This document shows, piece after piece, positions 26,946 to 35,392 of a stretch of DNA of 64,000 nucleotides (position 1 is the first letter of the stretch; each line of letters opens with the position of its first letter). The stretch is from Deltaproteobacteria bacterium. GTDB lineage: Bacteria > Myxococcota > Kuafuiibacteriia > Kuafuiibacteriales > Kuafuiibacteriaceae. The notes under the pieces were generated by a model. The model saw nothing but the letters and a program-made list of their open reading frames with translations. It was not told the origin of the DNA and did not search any database. The DNA is taken from assembly GCA_016703535.1 (NCBI GenBank), contig JADJBV010000001.1, forward strand, positions 2,356,001 to 2,420,000. Direction: 5' to 3'. Position numbers and translations under genes: made by a program.

Positions 26946-27911
26946 ATGGAGAAGCTCGGTCGCGTCGCGGACGATCTGTTTGACCTGGTGCTGGACATCG
27001 ATCCAGCCCGCACCTCCTGGGAGCGGATCTCGAGCGACGCCGCTCGCCGCGCCCGGGCCTTGGCCCAAGAGGCGAAGTTGCTCCAGAGCGAGCTGAGCGT
27101 GGCCCTGATGGAGCGGCCCTTGGCCCAGGCCCTCGCCAATCACCTGGCCGCAGCCTCAGCCCGGCTCCTGGAGTTGGCTGACACGCTGAAGGAGCGGAGC
27201 GGCGAAGACCGTTGGCGTGGCCTCTACTCCAACCTGGCCCGCAGCTACGAGGACATCGTCCGGGCCGCGGTCGAGGCTCGGCTCTCGACCCTGGGGCGGT
27301 TTCGTCGGCTCAGCCCCGCCAACCACGCCCGCAGCTTCTTCCACGCCAGCTCCGGCCTGTTCGCGGCGGCCTGCTACCACTGGTTGCTCGATCGACAAGC
27401 GGCCCTGGTGATCATGGCCTCCTGCGTGGTCCTGTTCAGCGCCCTCGAGTTGTTGCGGCGTTATTCACCCCGGGCCAACGACGCGATGATGCGTTTCCCG
27501 ATCATCCGGCGGGTCGCCCGGGCCCACGAGTACTACCGGATCAACTCCGCCACCTACTACGCCTGGGGCCTCTTGTTGGCGGTCCTCTTCGGTTCCAAGG
27601 TCGGCGTCGAAGCGGGGCTTTTGGTCTTGGCCTTCGGTGACCCCTTGGCCTCGTACGTCGGGCGGCGCTACGGGAAGCTCAAGCTCTACCGGGACAAGAG
27701 TGTGGTCGGCAGCTTGGCCTTCGTGGTCGCGGGTTTTTTGGCGGTGATGGCCTTCGGGTGGGTCGCCTATCCGGACTGGACCTGGAGCGCACGCCTGGTC
27801 ACCGCTTTGGTCGCCGCCATCGCCGGGGCCCTCGCGGAAGTCTTCACCTTCAAGGTGGATGACAACTTTTCGGTGCCTTTGGCCACCGCCCTCGCCGTCT
27901 CCCTGTTGTGA
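26946..27911 (+). CDS. CTP-dependent lipid kinase-like membrane protein (dolichol/phytol kinase family)
   Basis: 321 residues; the ATG at 26946 has GGAGGG eight bases upstream. Residues 1-115 are soluble and helical (no family recognised), which is an extra N-terminal domain. Residues ~125-321 hold six to seven membrane helices with the family signature FGDPLASYVGRRYGK followed by DKSVVGSLAFVV. This is the SEC59/VTE5/DGK1-type motif for phosphorylating polyprenols, phytol or diacylglycerol. The bacterial substrate is unknown. The 161 bases before it contain no convincing gene. Confidence 0.8.
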   Translation: MEKLGRVADDLFDLVLDIDPARTSWERISSDAARRARALAQEAKLLQSELSVALMERPLAQALANHLAAASARLLELADTLKERSGEDRWRGLYSNLARSYEDIVRAAVEARLSTLGRFRRLSPANHARSFFHASSGLFAAACYHWLLDRQAALVIMASCVVLFSALELLRRYSPRANDAMMRFPIIRRVARAHEYYRINSATYYAWGLLLAVLFGSKVGVEAGLLVLAFGDPLASYVGRRYGKLKLYRDKSVVGSLAFVVAGFLAVMAFGWVAYPDWTWSARLVTALVAAIAGALAEVFTFKVDDNFSVPLATALAVSLL

Positions 27912-27984
27912 GCGGCCGCGGTTGACCCCGTGCGGGCGCCCACACCGGGAGCCCTTCGCTCCGAGATGCGGTAAACAGCGACCC

Positions 27985-29082
27985 GTGCGCCGCTTCGGGA
28001 TGTTGCTCTTCGCCACCACCCTCGCCGCCTGCGGAGCGGCCGCAGAGGCTCCCACCGGGCCCCCGAACGCCACCCCATTTCGGGCCCTCGGCGCCGGAAC
28101 CAACGGGACGGTCACCGGCCTGGGCCTCGCTGGCACCACCCTCTACGTCGGCGGCCGCTTCGATCGGGCCGGCACCAGCTTGGCGCTCCACGTGGCCCGC
28201 TGGGACGGCGCAACTTGGTCGGGCTTGGGTGCGGGCGTCGACGGGGAGGTCGCGACCTTGAGCCTCGACCCCCAAGGTGGACCTCACGTCGCCACCAACC
28301 TCCCCAACCTGAAGGTCCATCACTTTGACGGCGCGGGATGGCCGACGCTGGGCGACGGGCCCCCCGACGCACAAAACGTCTTCCAGCTGATGTTCGACGA
28401 CGCCGGAGCCCTCTACGCCCCCGGCCGCTACGTCGCCCCCAGGCTCCCGAGCCGGATCGCCCGCTGGGACGGGACCACCTGGGCCGACTTCGGGCCCTCC
28501 GAACCCCCGCCCAGCGGCCGCGCCGCCCTGGCCATGGCGATGGGTCCCGGCGGCGCCCTCTACGCCAGCTTCGACGACAACGTCGCCCAACAAGGCCGGG
28601 TGGTCCGCTGGGACGGGGCCGCCTGGCAGCCCCTCGGCGGCGACTTCAACGGCAGCGTCCGGACCCTCCACTTCAGCGCCGACGACACCCTCTACGTGGG
28701 CGGCGCCTTCACCCGGGCTGGCACCACCCCAGCCAGCGGCGTGGCCCGCTGGGACGGCACCACCTGGCAAGCGGTCGGTAACCTGACCATCGAGGCCGAC
28801 CTGTTCGGCGTCACCAGCTTGGCCTTTGGCCCCGACGGCAGCCTCTACGCCGGCGGCGACATCACCGCCGCCGAAGGTGTCCAGACCAGAGGGCTGGCGC
28901 GTTGGGACGGGGCCCGCTGGGTCGGGGCGCCGGGCGGACCATACGGTAGAGTATGGTCCTTGGTGATCGGCGCCGACGGCGAGGTCTACGCCGGCGGCGA
29001 GTTCAACGTGGTGCGCTACTTCGACGAGACCCGGCCCGACCTCGAGGTCAACAACCTCGTGATCTGGCGTCCCCAAGGTTGA
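27985..29082 (+). CDS. Lipoprotein with RWDG beta-propeller repeats
   Basis: 365 residues from the GTG at 27985; an ATG five codons later is also possible. The lipobox TLAAC is followed by about six repeats of roughly 45-55 residues. Each has LYVGG-F(T/D)RAG and then ARWDGxxWxxLG. This is the repeat of predicted 6-7-bladed propellers common in myxobacterial secreted proteins. No enzyme motif is present; a binding or structural role outside the inner membrane is likely. The first repeats start at about residue 30, and the protein ends shortly after the last blade. Confidence 0.8.
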   Translation: MRRFGMLLFATTLAACGAAAEAPTGPPNATPFRALGAGTNGTVTGLGLAGTTLYVGGRFDRAGTSLALHVARWDGATWSGLGAGVDGEVATLSLDPQGGPHVATNLPNLKVHHFDGAGWPTLGDGPPDAQNVFQLMFDDAGALYAPGRYVAPRLPSRIARWDGTTWADFGPSEPPPSGRAALAMAMGPGGALYASFDDNVAQQGRVVRWDGAAWQPLGGDFNGSVRTLHFSADDTLYVGGAFTRAGTTPASGVARWDGTTWQAVGNLTIEADLFGVTSLAFGPDGSLYAGGDITAAEGVQTRGLARWDGARWVGAPGGPYGRVWSLVIGADGEVYAGGEFNVVRYFDETRPDLEVNNLVIWRPQG

Positions 29083-29112
29083 CGGGCCGCCATCCCGGCC
29101 AAACCTCCGGGG

Positions 29113-29165
29113 TTGTGCAGGGCGTTGCACAATCTTCGGCGCCGATCGTGCACCCCCCTGCACAA
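29113..29165. promoter_or_regulatory. Paired palindromic operator candidate
   Basis: Two copies of the same palindrome lie in the 140-base gap before the next operon: TTGTGCA-N6-TGCACAA at 29113-29132 and TCGTGCA-N6-TGCACAA at 29146-29165. Their centres are 33 bases apart, about three helical turns, so two dimers would sit on one face of the DNA. This is the architecture of a dimeric repressor or activator site. The regulator is unknown. Confidence 0.6.
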
Positions 29166-29222
29166 GCCCAGGCCAACCAGGGCCTGGGAGCCTTGGTCCG
29201 AGGATTGCTCTTCACGATCCTC

Positions 29223-29609
29223 ATGACTTCACACCCCAAGCTGGAGAGACGGATCGCCGACCTCGCCCAACACCTGGAGCTGCGCCCCGCTTTGGCCGGG
29301 ATCCAGGGGGCGCTGGCGGCGACGATCACCCCGATCGAGTGGGCCGCGATCCTCCTGTTGGCGGGGCGGCGGCTCGGCGCCGAACGGCAGCGCGGCTTGG
29401 GCGAAGAAGTGGCCCAGGTGATCGTGCTTTGTTTGGCCGCGGGGAAGGTGCAGCGCAGCCAAGCCGCGGATCAAATCGCCCAGGCCTGGTCCTCCTTTTC
29501 GTCCCTGGGCCGCGGTCACGGCGCGCCATCCCACGACGCCCCGTGCCCCCTCACGGCGATCCCGGTGCGGCGTTTGGCCGAGCTCAGCCGTCCTCGGAGG
29601 TGCCCATGA
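29223..29609 (+). CDS. Small hypothetical protein coupled to the effector-like gene
   Basis: 128 residues from the ATG at 29223; not recognised. It is helical (KLERRIADLAQHLELRPALAGIQGAL, split; EVAQVIVLCLAAGKVQRSQAADQIAQAW) with a polar C-terminal tail. Its stop overlaps the start of the 1005-aa gene (ATGA at 29606), so the two products are made together. Size, acidic-helical character and position in front of a large effector-like gene would suit a secretion chaperone or adaptor, but this is inference. The paired palindromes lie directly upstream. Confidence 0.6.
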   Translation: MTSHPKLERRIADLAQHLELRPALAGIQGALAATITPIEWAAILLLAGRRLGAERQRGLGEEVAQVIVLCLAAGKVQRSQAADQIAQAWSSFSSLGRGHGAPSHDAPCPLTAIPVRRLAELSRPRRCP

Positions 29610-32600
29610 GCGTCGACAAGGTCGGCCTGGCCCCGGCGCTCCTGAACCTCGGCGGTGATGAACTTCGCTCGGAGGGTCGTTTGGAGTGGCTGAGCCCCAT
29701 GGCCAAGCGAGAGGCGATCCACGCGCTGCTGCAGCTCCAGCTAAACCTCGACGAACAGAACCCGTTCGGCGTCCAGGAGGAGACCTTGGCCCTGTTGGCG
29801 AAGGACGACCCGAACCCCACGCCAACGACGCCGCCCTGGCTGAAGGGCAAGACGCCTCCGAAGACACCGGTGCCTCCCGACTATCAACGGGCGCTGAAGC
29901 AGTTTGGCGCGAAGGACAGCGAAGAGTTCCGCCAGAAGTACCTGCAGGGCTTCGACGAGGCCGACTACACCTTCCTGCTCCCCCCACCTGCTCCTCGGTC
30001 CAAGCCGAACGGGAGTTCCCTGCCGAACGAACGGAGATCACCCCGGACCAAGGTGACCCCGCCCCCGGATCCCTACGCCTTGATCCCGGAGACGCCGGAG
30101 CCCGTGCGGAAGAAGGTCAACCCCGCCGAATACCAGGCCAACCTGAAGCTCCAGGTCGACCAAAAGCGCGGCTTCGACGACGGCACCCGCTACGTGCTCT
30201 TTTCCCGGGACGAGCGCGTTCGTTTGGCCAAGCTGGGGGAGACCACGGACATCCGGGAAGAGACCTTGCGTTCGGCGATCGAGCAGTCGGGCTTGGGCTA
30301 CGACCCCGCGGCGGTCGATCAGATCATGGCCGAGATCAACGACGACAACTCGGTCGAGAAGTCGTCCTCGGCGGAGGTCCGGGCCAAGCTGATGAACCCC
30401 GGCACCTACCAATTTGGTCTGTCGCCGGAGCTCCGTCGGCGGCTCTACCGCACCTCCTTGGTGAACCAAGGTGACCCCAACCTGGTGAAGGGCTTCGATC
30501 TGAAGGCGAACCTCAACGACGAGGCGCGCCGCATCGAGAAGGAGTTTGCGGCCATCGAGCCGAAGGACAACTTGCATCGCGCCTTCCTCGACTACGCCAA
30601 AGCCAACGCCCTCCGGGACAACGTCGACCGGCTCACCGCCGCGAGCGACTGGGACCCCAGGAATGGAACGGAACAGCAGCTTCGGTTCAACGGCGTCGCC
30701 GACGGGATCGAGGGCGGGTTCCGGTCGTTGTTGGCCAAACACCCGGTGTACAGCCTCCTGCCCCAATCGGTGCAGGATCAGGTCGCGAAGTACGGCTTGG
30801 GGGTGATCAAGGGCGGCACCTCCTTGGTCGGCACCGCCAAAGGCGTCAACGACTTCGTCCGAGACGTCGTCCAAGACCTGGTGCTCAGCGGCGCCGAAGA
30901 GAGTGGCCTCGGCCGGGCCTTGGGCGTAGACACCCAGAAGCTGCGCGGCCAGCTGGAGACGTCGCGCCAACAGGACGCGCAGCGCTGGAGGGACCTGACC
31001 GGCGCCCAGACCGCCGACATGGCGCGCCAGGATCTGGCCTACCAAACCAAAGTGGATCTGGGGCTGCGCACCACCCCCTACGACGTCCCCAACTGGGCGG
31101 TGAAGGCCGGCGAGATGAGCGCCAAGGCCGCTCCTTACCTGCTGGTCGGCCTGGCCACCGGCGGCGCGAGCCTCCCGGTCCAGGTCGGCGTCAACGCCGC
31201 GGTGGGTGGCCTGACCGCGGGGGGCGAGATCTACAACCAGACCCGCCAACAACCCCAGGCCCTGAAGGCGGCGGTTTTCGGCGCCGCCAACGGGGCGATC
31301 GCGCCCCTCGGCAACCGCCTGGGCTACAGCGGAGATCTCGCCCTCAACACCGCCACCGGCTACATCACCACCAAGCTGCAGAACCCCGACGCCTCCGACG
31401 ACGAGCTGATGTTCGGGATCATCAACCAGGCCGCCATGAGCGGCGCCTTTAAGGCCGGCAGCAGCACCATGAACGCCTTGAGTAAACGCGCCGGGCGCCC
31501 GATCACGACCCCGGAGGACGCCCAAGCGACCTACCGAAAGTTGCTCCAGGAGGACCTGCCGACGATCAAAGAGGAGGTCGCCAACTCCGCCAAGGTTCAA
31601 ACCCGGGAGGTGACCGTCCGGCTGGAGGACGAGGCCCGGCAGCCCACAACTCAACGGCCAAAGACGGCGGCGGTGCTCCCCCGACCGCGGACGGATCAGG
31701 TGACCGCCGAGCTCCCGCCGATCGAGGCGATCGTCGGCCCCCGGCCCCTGCCCAAGGCCGGCGCCCAGGCCACCGCCCAGTCCTTGGTGACCAGGCTCGG
31801 CAGTTACGAGGCCGTCCACGATCCCAACTTTACGGCGGGCATGGGCAAGTCGATCGACGAGGCGGTGGTGGGGCTCCGGACCGCTCGCGCCAAAGGAGCG
31901 ATCGACGCAGGTACGATCGAGCAGGTGATGTCGAAGGTGATGAGTCGACGCCAGGAGCTACAGATCGGGAAGGTGGAGCGGGACATCGACGCGGCCAACC
32001 GGCACGGCAAGCCGTGGAGCGAGGCCAAGAAGTTCGCGGCCCGGCGGGAGGCGTTGCTCTACGGTGACCCGATCCCGGCCAACGACTCCAGCCGCGAGCG
32101 GATGTTGGACGTCGTCAGCGATGAACCGAACGATCGCCATCGGCCCTTTTTCCCCCGCACCAAGGCGATGGCCGAGGTCTACGCCGCCCAAGGTGACCAA
32201 AACCTGGTGACCATCGAGGTCGACGGGAAACCTCGGCAGGTTCAGCTCAGCTCGATCGCCGAACACCCGCTGCAGAAGGGGCTCTATCTCGTCGAACACC
32301 CACCCTTTGGCGACAGCCGGATCATCACCCAGCGGGGCTACGAGATCTTGGCGGAGGTCGCGAACAACAAAGACCTCACCGAAACCCAAGCGATGGAGAA
32401 GATCGCCGAGGCCCACTACCTCTTGATGCACGGCACGCCCAGCAGGTTGGGCTCACCGGCGATCGTCGAGGCGACCATCGACGCGGTCCTGCGAGAGCGC
32501 TTCGGTAAGACCATGCCGAGGAAGAAGGTCGGCATCGAGCCCTTTTGGGAGGCGGTGCTCAGCCAACCGGGTGAACAAGGGAAACGCGACTATATCCGCC

Positions 32601-32623
32601 GGTTCCGCGGCTTCTACGAGTAG
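29606..32623 (+). CDS. Large effector/toxin-like protein, unknown
   Basis: 1005 residues, no signal peptide. Residues 1-180 are polar with Pro-rich linkers (PTPTTPPWLKGKTPPKTP). A helical region covers ~185-470. An Ala/Gly-rich hydrophobic stretch covers ~505-600 (YLLVGLATGGASLPVQVG; AAVFGAANGAIAP), like the membrane-interacting segments before toxin domains. A polar linker follows. The last ~75 residues (HYLLMHGTPSRLGSPAIVEA, GIEPFWEAVLSQPGE) resemble, from memory, a H-x(8)-P-x-RGS-type module found at the ends of large secreted effectors and polymorphic toxins. No Rhs, PAAR or VgrG part is seen. The architecture suggests a translocated protein. Exact activity is unknown. Confidence 0.7.
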   Translation: MSVDKVGLAPALLNLGGDELRSEGRLEWLSPMAKREAIHALLQLQLNLDEQNPFGVQEETLALLAKDDPNPTPTTPPWLKGKTPPKTPVPPDYQRALKQFGAKDSEEFRQKYLQGFDEADYTFLLPPPAPRSKPNGSSLPNERRSPRTKVTPPPDPYALIPETPEPVRKKVNPAEYQANLKLQVDQKRGFDDGTRYVLFSRDERVRLAKLGETTDIREETLRSAIEQSGLGYDPAAVDQIMAEINDDNSVEKSSSAEVRAKLMNPGTYQFGLSPELRRRLYRTSLVNQGDPNLVKGFDLKANLNDEARRIEKEFAAIEPKDNLHRAFLDYAKANALRDNVDRLTAASDWDPRNGTEQQLRFNGVADGIEGGFRSLLAKHPVYSLLPQSVQDQVAKYGLGVIKGGTSLVGTAKGVNDFVRDVVQDLVLSGAEESGLGRALGVDTQKLRGQLETSRQQDAQRWRDLTGAQTADMARQDLAYQTKVDLGLRTTPYDVPNWAVKAGEMSAKAAPYLLVGLATGGASLPVQVGVNAAVGGLTAGGEIYNQTRQQPQALKAAVFGAANGAIAPLGNRLGYSGDLALNTATGYITTKLQNPDASDDELMFGIINQAAMSGAFKAGSSTMNALSKRAGRPITTPEDAQATYRKLLQEDLPTIKEEVANSAKVQTREVTVRLEDEARQPTTQRPKTAAVLPRPRTDQVTAELPPIEAIVGPRPLPKAGAQATAQSLVTRLGSYEAVHDPNFTAGMGKSIDEAVVGLRTARAKGAIDAGTIEQVMSKVMSRRQELQIGKVERDIDAANRHGKPWSEAKKFAARREALLYGDPIPANDSSRERMLDVVSDEPNDRHRPFFPRTKAMAEVYAAQGDQNLVTIEVDGKPRQVQLSSIAEHPLQKGLYLVEHPPFGDSRIITQRGYEILAEVANNKDLTETQAMEKIAEAHYLLMHGTPSRLGSPAIVEATIDAVLRERFGKTMPRKKVGIEPFWEAVLSQPGEQGKRDYIRRFRGFYE

Positions 32624-32982
32624 GTCGGCGACTGCCGGAGGATCTGGGCCATCTTCTTTCCCCGGGCGAGCTCGTCGATCAACTTGTCGAGGTAACGGAT
32701 CTTCTGCATCAGCGGGTCGGCGACATCCTCGACGCGCACGCCGCAGACCACACCCTTGATCAGTCCTACGTTCGGGTTCAGTCGGGGCGCTTGGGCAAAA
32801 AACGTCTCGAAGTCGACCTTGCGATCGATGGCCTGCTGCAGCAGCGGCCCGTCGTAGCCCGTAAGCCAGGTGATGACCTCGTCGACCTCTTCTTTGGTCC
32901 GCCCCTTCTTCTCCGTCTTCTGTATGTAGAGCGGATACACACTCCCGAACGACGTCGTGAAGATCCTCGGCTTCTTCTCCAT
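32614..32982 (-). CDS. DUF2200 family protein
   Basis: 122 residues from the ATG at 32982 (MEKKPRIFTTSFGSVYPLYI); an upstream start at 33039 adds non-family sequence. It matches the DUF2200 family along its whole length: KAEKKGRTKEEVDEVITWLTGY-type helix, FFAQAPRLNPN, LIKGVVCGVRVED, and PLMQKIRYLDKLIDELA. The family is small, soluble, widespread and uncharacterised. Its end overlaps the end of the convergent effector-like gene by ten bases. Nothing links it to that gene functionally. Confidence 0.92.
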   Translation of the reverse strand: MEKKPRIFTTSFGSVYPLYIQKTEKKGRTKEEVDEVITWLTGYDGPLLQQAIDRKVDFETFFAQAPRLNPNVGLIKGVVCGVRVEDVADPLMQKIRYLDKLIDELARGKKMAQILRQSPTYS

Positions 32983-33092
32983 GCGAGCCGCGGACCGTAC
33001 TTGCCCGAGCCTCGCTTGACGACCCCCACCCCGCCCCACCTCAGGCCAGGGGCACTCGATATGGTGATTACCCGTTGTAACCCTTCGGGAAT

Positions 33093-33473
33093 GTGTGCTA
33101 CGTGGGAGACGTGGCGCAGCCCGTAGACCTTTGGTGGTCGCTCCTGGCCGCGCGTCTCGGCGAGCTGCGGTCGGCGCTCCCGGTTTCCCTCAAGGGCACC
33201 ATCCAGCTTTGCGCCCCGGGCACCCCTCAGCACCCGACTTGGCTCCGCTACATCCAGCTGAACGGGCCCAGCACCGTCACCTACGAAGGCGTCGCCCAGG
33301 ATCCAGAGGTCTGGATCGACATCCGTGAGGACGAACTCAGCAAGCTCTTGCGTGAAGGCTCCGGGACCGCGTTTCGGTCCGCCGGGCGCCATGAGCTGTG
33401 GGCCGCTCTGTTCGAAGCACTAAATCGGCAAGGGCGGCCCAAGTCGTGGCTGCAGATTCGAGGACACCAGTGA
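33093..33473 (+). CDS. Hypothetical protein, possible SCP2-like fold
   Basis: 126 residues if the GTG at 33093 is used; GTG codons at 33102 and 33111 are alternatives and a GGGAG lies between them. The pattern of strands with LRYIQLNGP, EVWIDIREDELSKLLREG and a final helix resembles the SCP-2 sterol-transfer fold, at low confidence. Its stop overlaps the GTG of the next gene (GTGA), so they are coupled. Codon use and base composition resemble the window average. Confidence 0.55.
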   Translation: MCYVGDVAQPVDLWWSLLAARLGELRSALPVSLKGTIQLCAPGTPQHPTWLRYIQLNGPSTVTYEGVAQDPEVWIDIREDELSKLLREGSGTAFRSAGRHELWAALFEALNRQGRPKSWLQIRGHQ

Positions 33474-34069
33474 ACAACCGTCTGACTCCGACCGCACTTT
33501 TCAGCCAAGCGGTCGCCCAGATCGCCGAGGCGAATCAAGGCGACGTGGATTCGGTCGTCGCCAAGCTCCGCGACGACAAGACCCCGCCCTCGACCGCGCC
33601 CCAAACGCCGGCACCGGCCCTCTCCCCCCTCGACGCGGCGACGCTCCAACTCCAGGCGGCGGTGGATCAGCTCAACGGACAGTGGGGCGTGCAGAAGCGC
33701 AGCCTCGCCGAGTGGTATCAGGACCTCACCGGGCGCACCCTCGGAGCGACGACCCCGGCAACCTTCAAGCCGGAGGAGGTGTCCGCCGCCCTCGAAGCCG
33801 CGCGCCCCGCCCTGCAGCAGATGAGCGCCGCCGTGGGCCAACTCGCCGCCCTCGGCAACAAACGTACGCCAACCTGGGACGCCGACGTAAAGACGAACTA
33901 CGAGGCGTACCTCAGCGCCAGGAACGCCATCATCGAAAAACTCGGCCCCCTCGACGCCGCCAGGCGCGCTGGCCAACTCGACGCCAGCTCCGGGGCCCAG
34001 CTGGGCGCCTTCGTCACCGAGTTCGGCGGGCTGCGCCAAGGGGTCCAGCAGATGGGGATGATCTACTGA
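33470..34069 (+). CDS. Hypothetical Ala-rich helical protein
   Basis: 199 residues from the GTG at 33470, overlapping the upstream stop. Not recognised. Residues 1-30 are a helix, 30-50 a Pro/Ala/Thr linker, and 50-199 two or three long Ala/Gln/Leu helices (ALEAARPALQQMSAAVGQL). It ends GVQQMGMIY. The N-terminal polar region and lack of a signal peptide would suit a secretion substrate or adaptor, as for the nearby 1005-aa protein, but no motif supports this. It is last in a small accessory set. Confidence 0.55.
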   Translation: MNNRLTPTALFSQAVAQIAEANQGDVDSVVAKLRDDKTPPSTAPQTPAPALSPLDAATLQLQAAVDQLNGQWGVQKRSLAEWYQDLTGRTLGATTPATFKPEEVSAALEAARPALQQMSAAVGQLAALGNKRTPTWDADVKTNYEAYLSARNAIIEKLGPLDAARRAGQLDASSGAQLGAFVTEFGGLRQGVQQMGMIY

Positions 34070-34617
34070 GTCGAGGTCATCGCCACCTCGAGCGTGGCCT
34101 TCGCAGGTCTCCTTGCGCGTCGACGAGGACCAACTCGCACCTCATGACTCGATGGTGAACGACCGCACGTCGACTCGAACCTCGCCGAACGTCGTGTTGA
34201 ACTGAACTCGAAGCAAAAGAGATCAACAAGTCGCACCGGGTCGCGATCGACCAACTCCACCCACCAGGGCCGCCCGACCTCCAAGCTGAGCTGGAAGATG
34301 CCCTCGGCGTTGATGCGAGCGCTGCGCCGGGCCGCAGTGCATCGTGCGGCGCGGATCGATTCTGGTGCCATCACCCCGAAGTTCATCCGGGCTGCAAAAG
34401 CGTAACACTCCGCGAAGCCGGATCGTCTCCCGCCCGCCGTGGGTCCACAGCACCCCTAAGCTGACTTCGTCCCGCTTGAGGGGTCCCTACGATCGATGTC
34501 GAGACTCAGGAGGGTCGCGCCGCGCCATTCGTTCCGTGCTGACGTTGGCCGGAGCATGTTGGTCATCCATGGCGCCAAGACCTTGGCCGCGAGCCGAGTT
34601 GGAACGGGTTCGCCTGG
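34070..34617. other. Gene-poor stretch with possible decayed coding remnant
   Basis: About 550 bases without a confident gene, and less GC-rich than the neighbours around 34150-34240. On the minus strand a frame reading EGIFQLSLEVGRPWWVELVD (about 34320-34240) looks protein-like. After a one-base shift it would continue as VQFNTTFGEVRVDVRSF to a stop near 34144. This could be a frameshifted remnant; no family was recognised. Confidence 0.35.
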
Positions 34618-35146
34618 GATGCGCCGAAGGCGCGAACCTCCCCGCATGAGCGATGCGCCGAAGGCGCGAGCCTCCCCGCATGAGCGATGCGCCGAAGGCG
34701 CGAGCCTCCCCGCATCAGCGATGCGCCGAAGGCGCGAGTTCTCAGCGATGCGCCGAAGGCGCGAGCCTCCCCGCATGAGCGATGCGCCGAAGGCGCGAGC
34801 CTCCCCGCATCAGCGATGCGCCGAAGGCGCGAGTTCTCAGCGATGCGCCGAAGGCGCGAGCCTCCCCGCATGAGCGATGCGCCGAAGGCGCGAGCCTCCC
34901 CGCATCAGCGATGCGCCGAAGGCGCGAGTTCTCAGCGATGCGCCGAAAGCGCGAGCCTCCCCGCATGAGCGATGCGCCGAAGGCGCGAGTTCTCAGCGAT
35001 GCGCCGAAGGCGCGAGCCTCCCCGCATCAGCGATGCGCCGAAGGCGCGAGTTCTCAGCGATGCGCCGAAGGCGCGAGCCTCCCCGCATGAGCGACGCGCC
35101 GAAGGCGCGAGCCTCCCCGCATGAGCGATGCGCCGAAGGCGCGAGC
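34618..35146. repeat. Hierarchical tandem repeat array (34/27 bp units)
   Basis: Seventeen copies of the core GATGCGCCGAAGGCGCGA. Copies start at 34618, 34652, 34686, 34720, 34747, 34781, 34815, 34842, 34876, 34910, 34937, 34971, 34998, 35032, 35059, 35093 and 35127. Units are either 34 bp (core plus GCCTCCCCGCATGAGC or ...CATCAGC) or 27 bp (core plus GTTCTCAGC). The order 34-34-27 recurs as a 95-bp higher repeat. Each core holds a small hairpin, GCGCC-GAA-GGCGC. Unit lengths are not multiples of three overall, so the open frames across it are accidental. It is not a CRISPR array because the spacers are not unique. Confidence 0.9.
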
Positions 35147-35153
35147 AAGTTGC

Positions 35154-35165
35154 GGGAAATGGGGT
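35154..35165. repeat. Partial copy of the tRNA-Gly 3' end
   Basis: GCGGGAAATGGG matches the 3' acceptor and T-arm end of the tRNA-Gly gene (35261-35272, plus-strand reading) exactly for 12 bases, 107 bases away and in the same orientation. It sits directly after the tandem array. Possible scar of recombination or insertion at the tRNA. Confidence 0.5.
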
Positions 35166-35259
35166 TTAGTAGCCAAGCTCGCCGGCCCCTTCGGGGCCGA
35201 CGAGCGCCCGCCCGCAATCACATTTCACGCAGACGAGCGAGCCGAAGGCGAGCGAGGAG

Positions 35260-35331
<72 letters not shown>

Positions 35332-35392
35332 TTGGTGGAGGTGGTTTTTGGTACAGAGCGGGCCCGCTGTCAAGGCTGTTTCGCGGCCCCCC

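Noticed and set aside
29113..29132. SOS (LexA) box interpretation of the GTGCA-N6-TGCAC palindromes
   Set aside because: The half-sites and spacing do not match the LexA boxes I know from proteobacteria, and no SOS gene follows.
34618..35146. CRISPR array
   Set aside because: The sequences between the cores are themselves repeated (only three types), so there are no unique spacers, and no cas gene is present.
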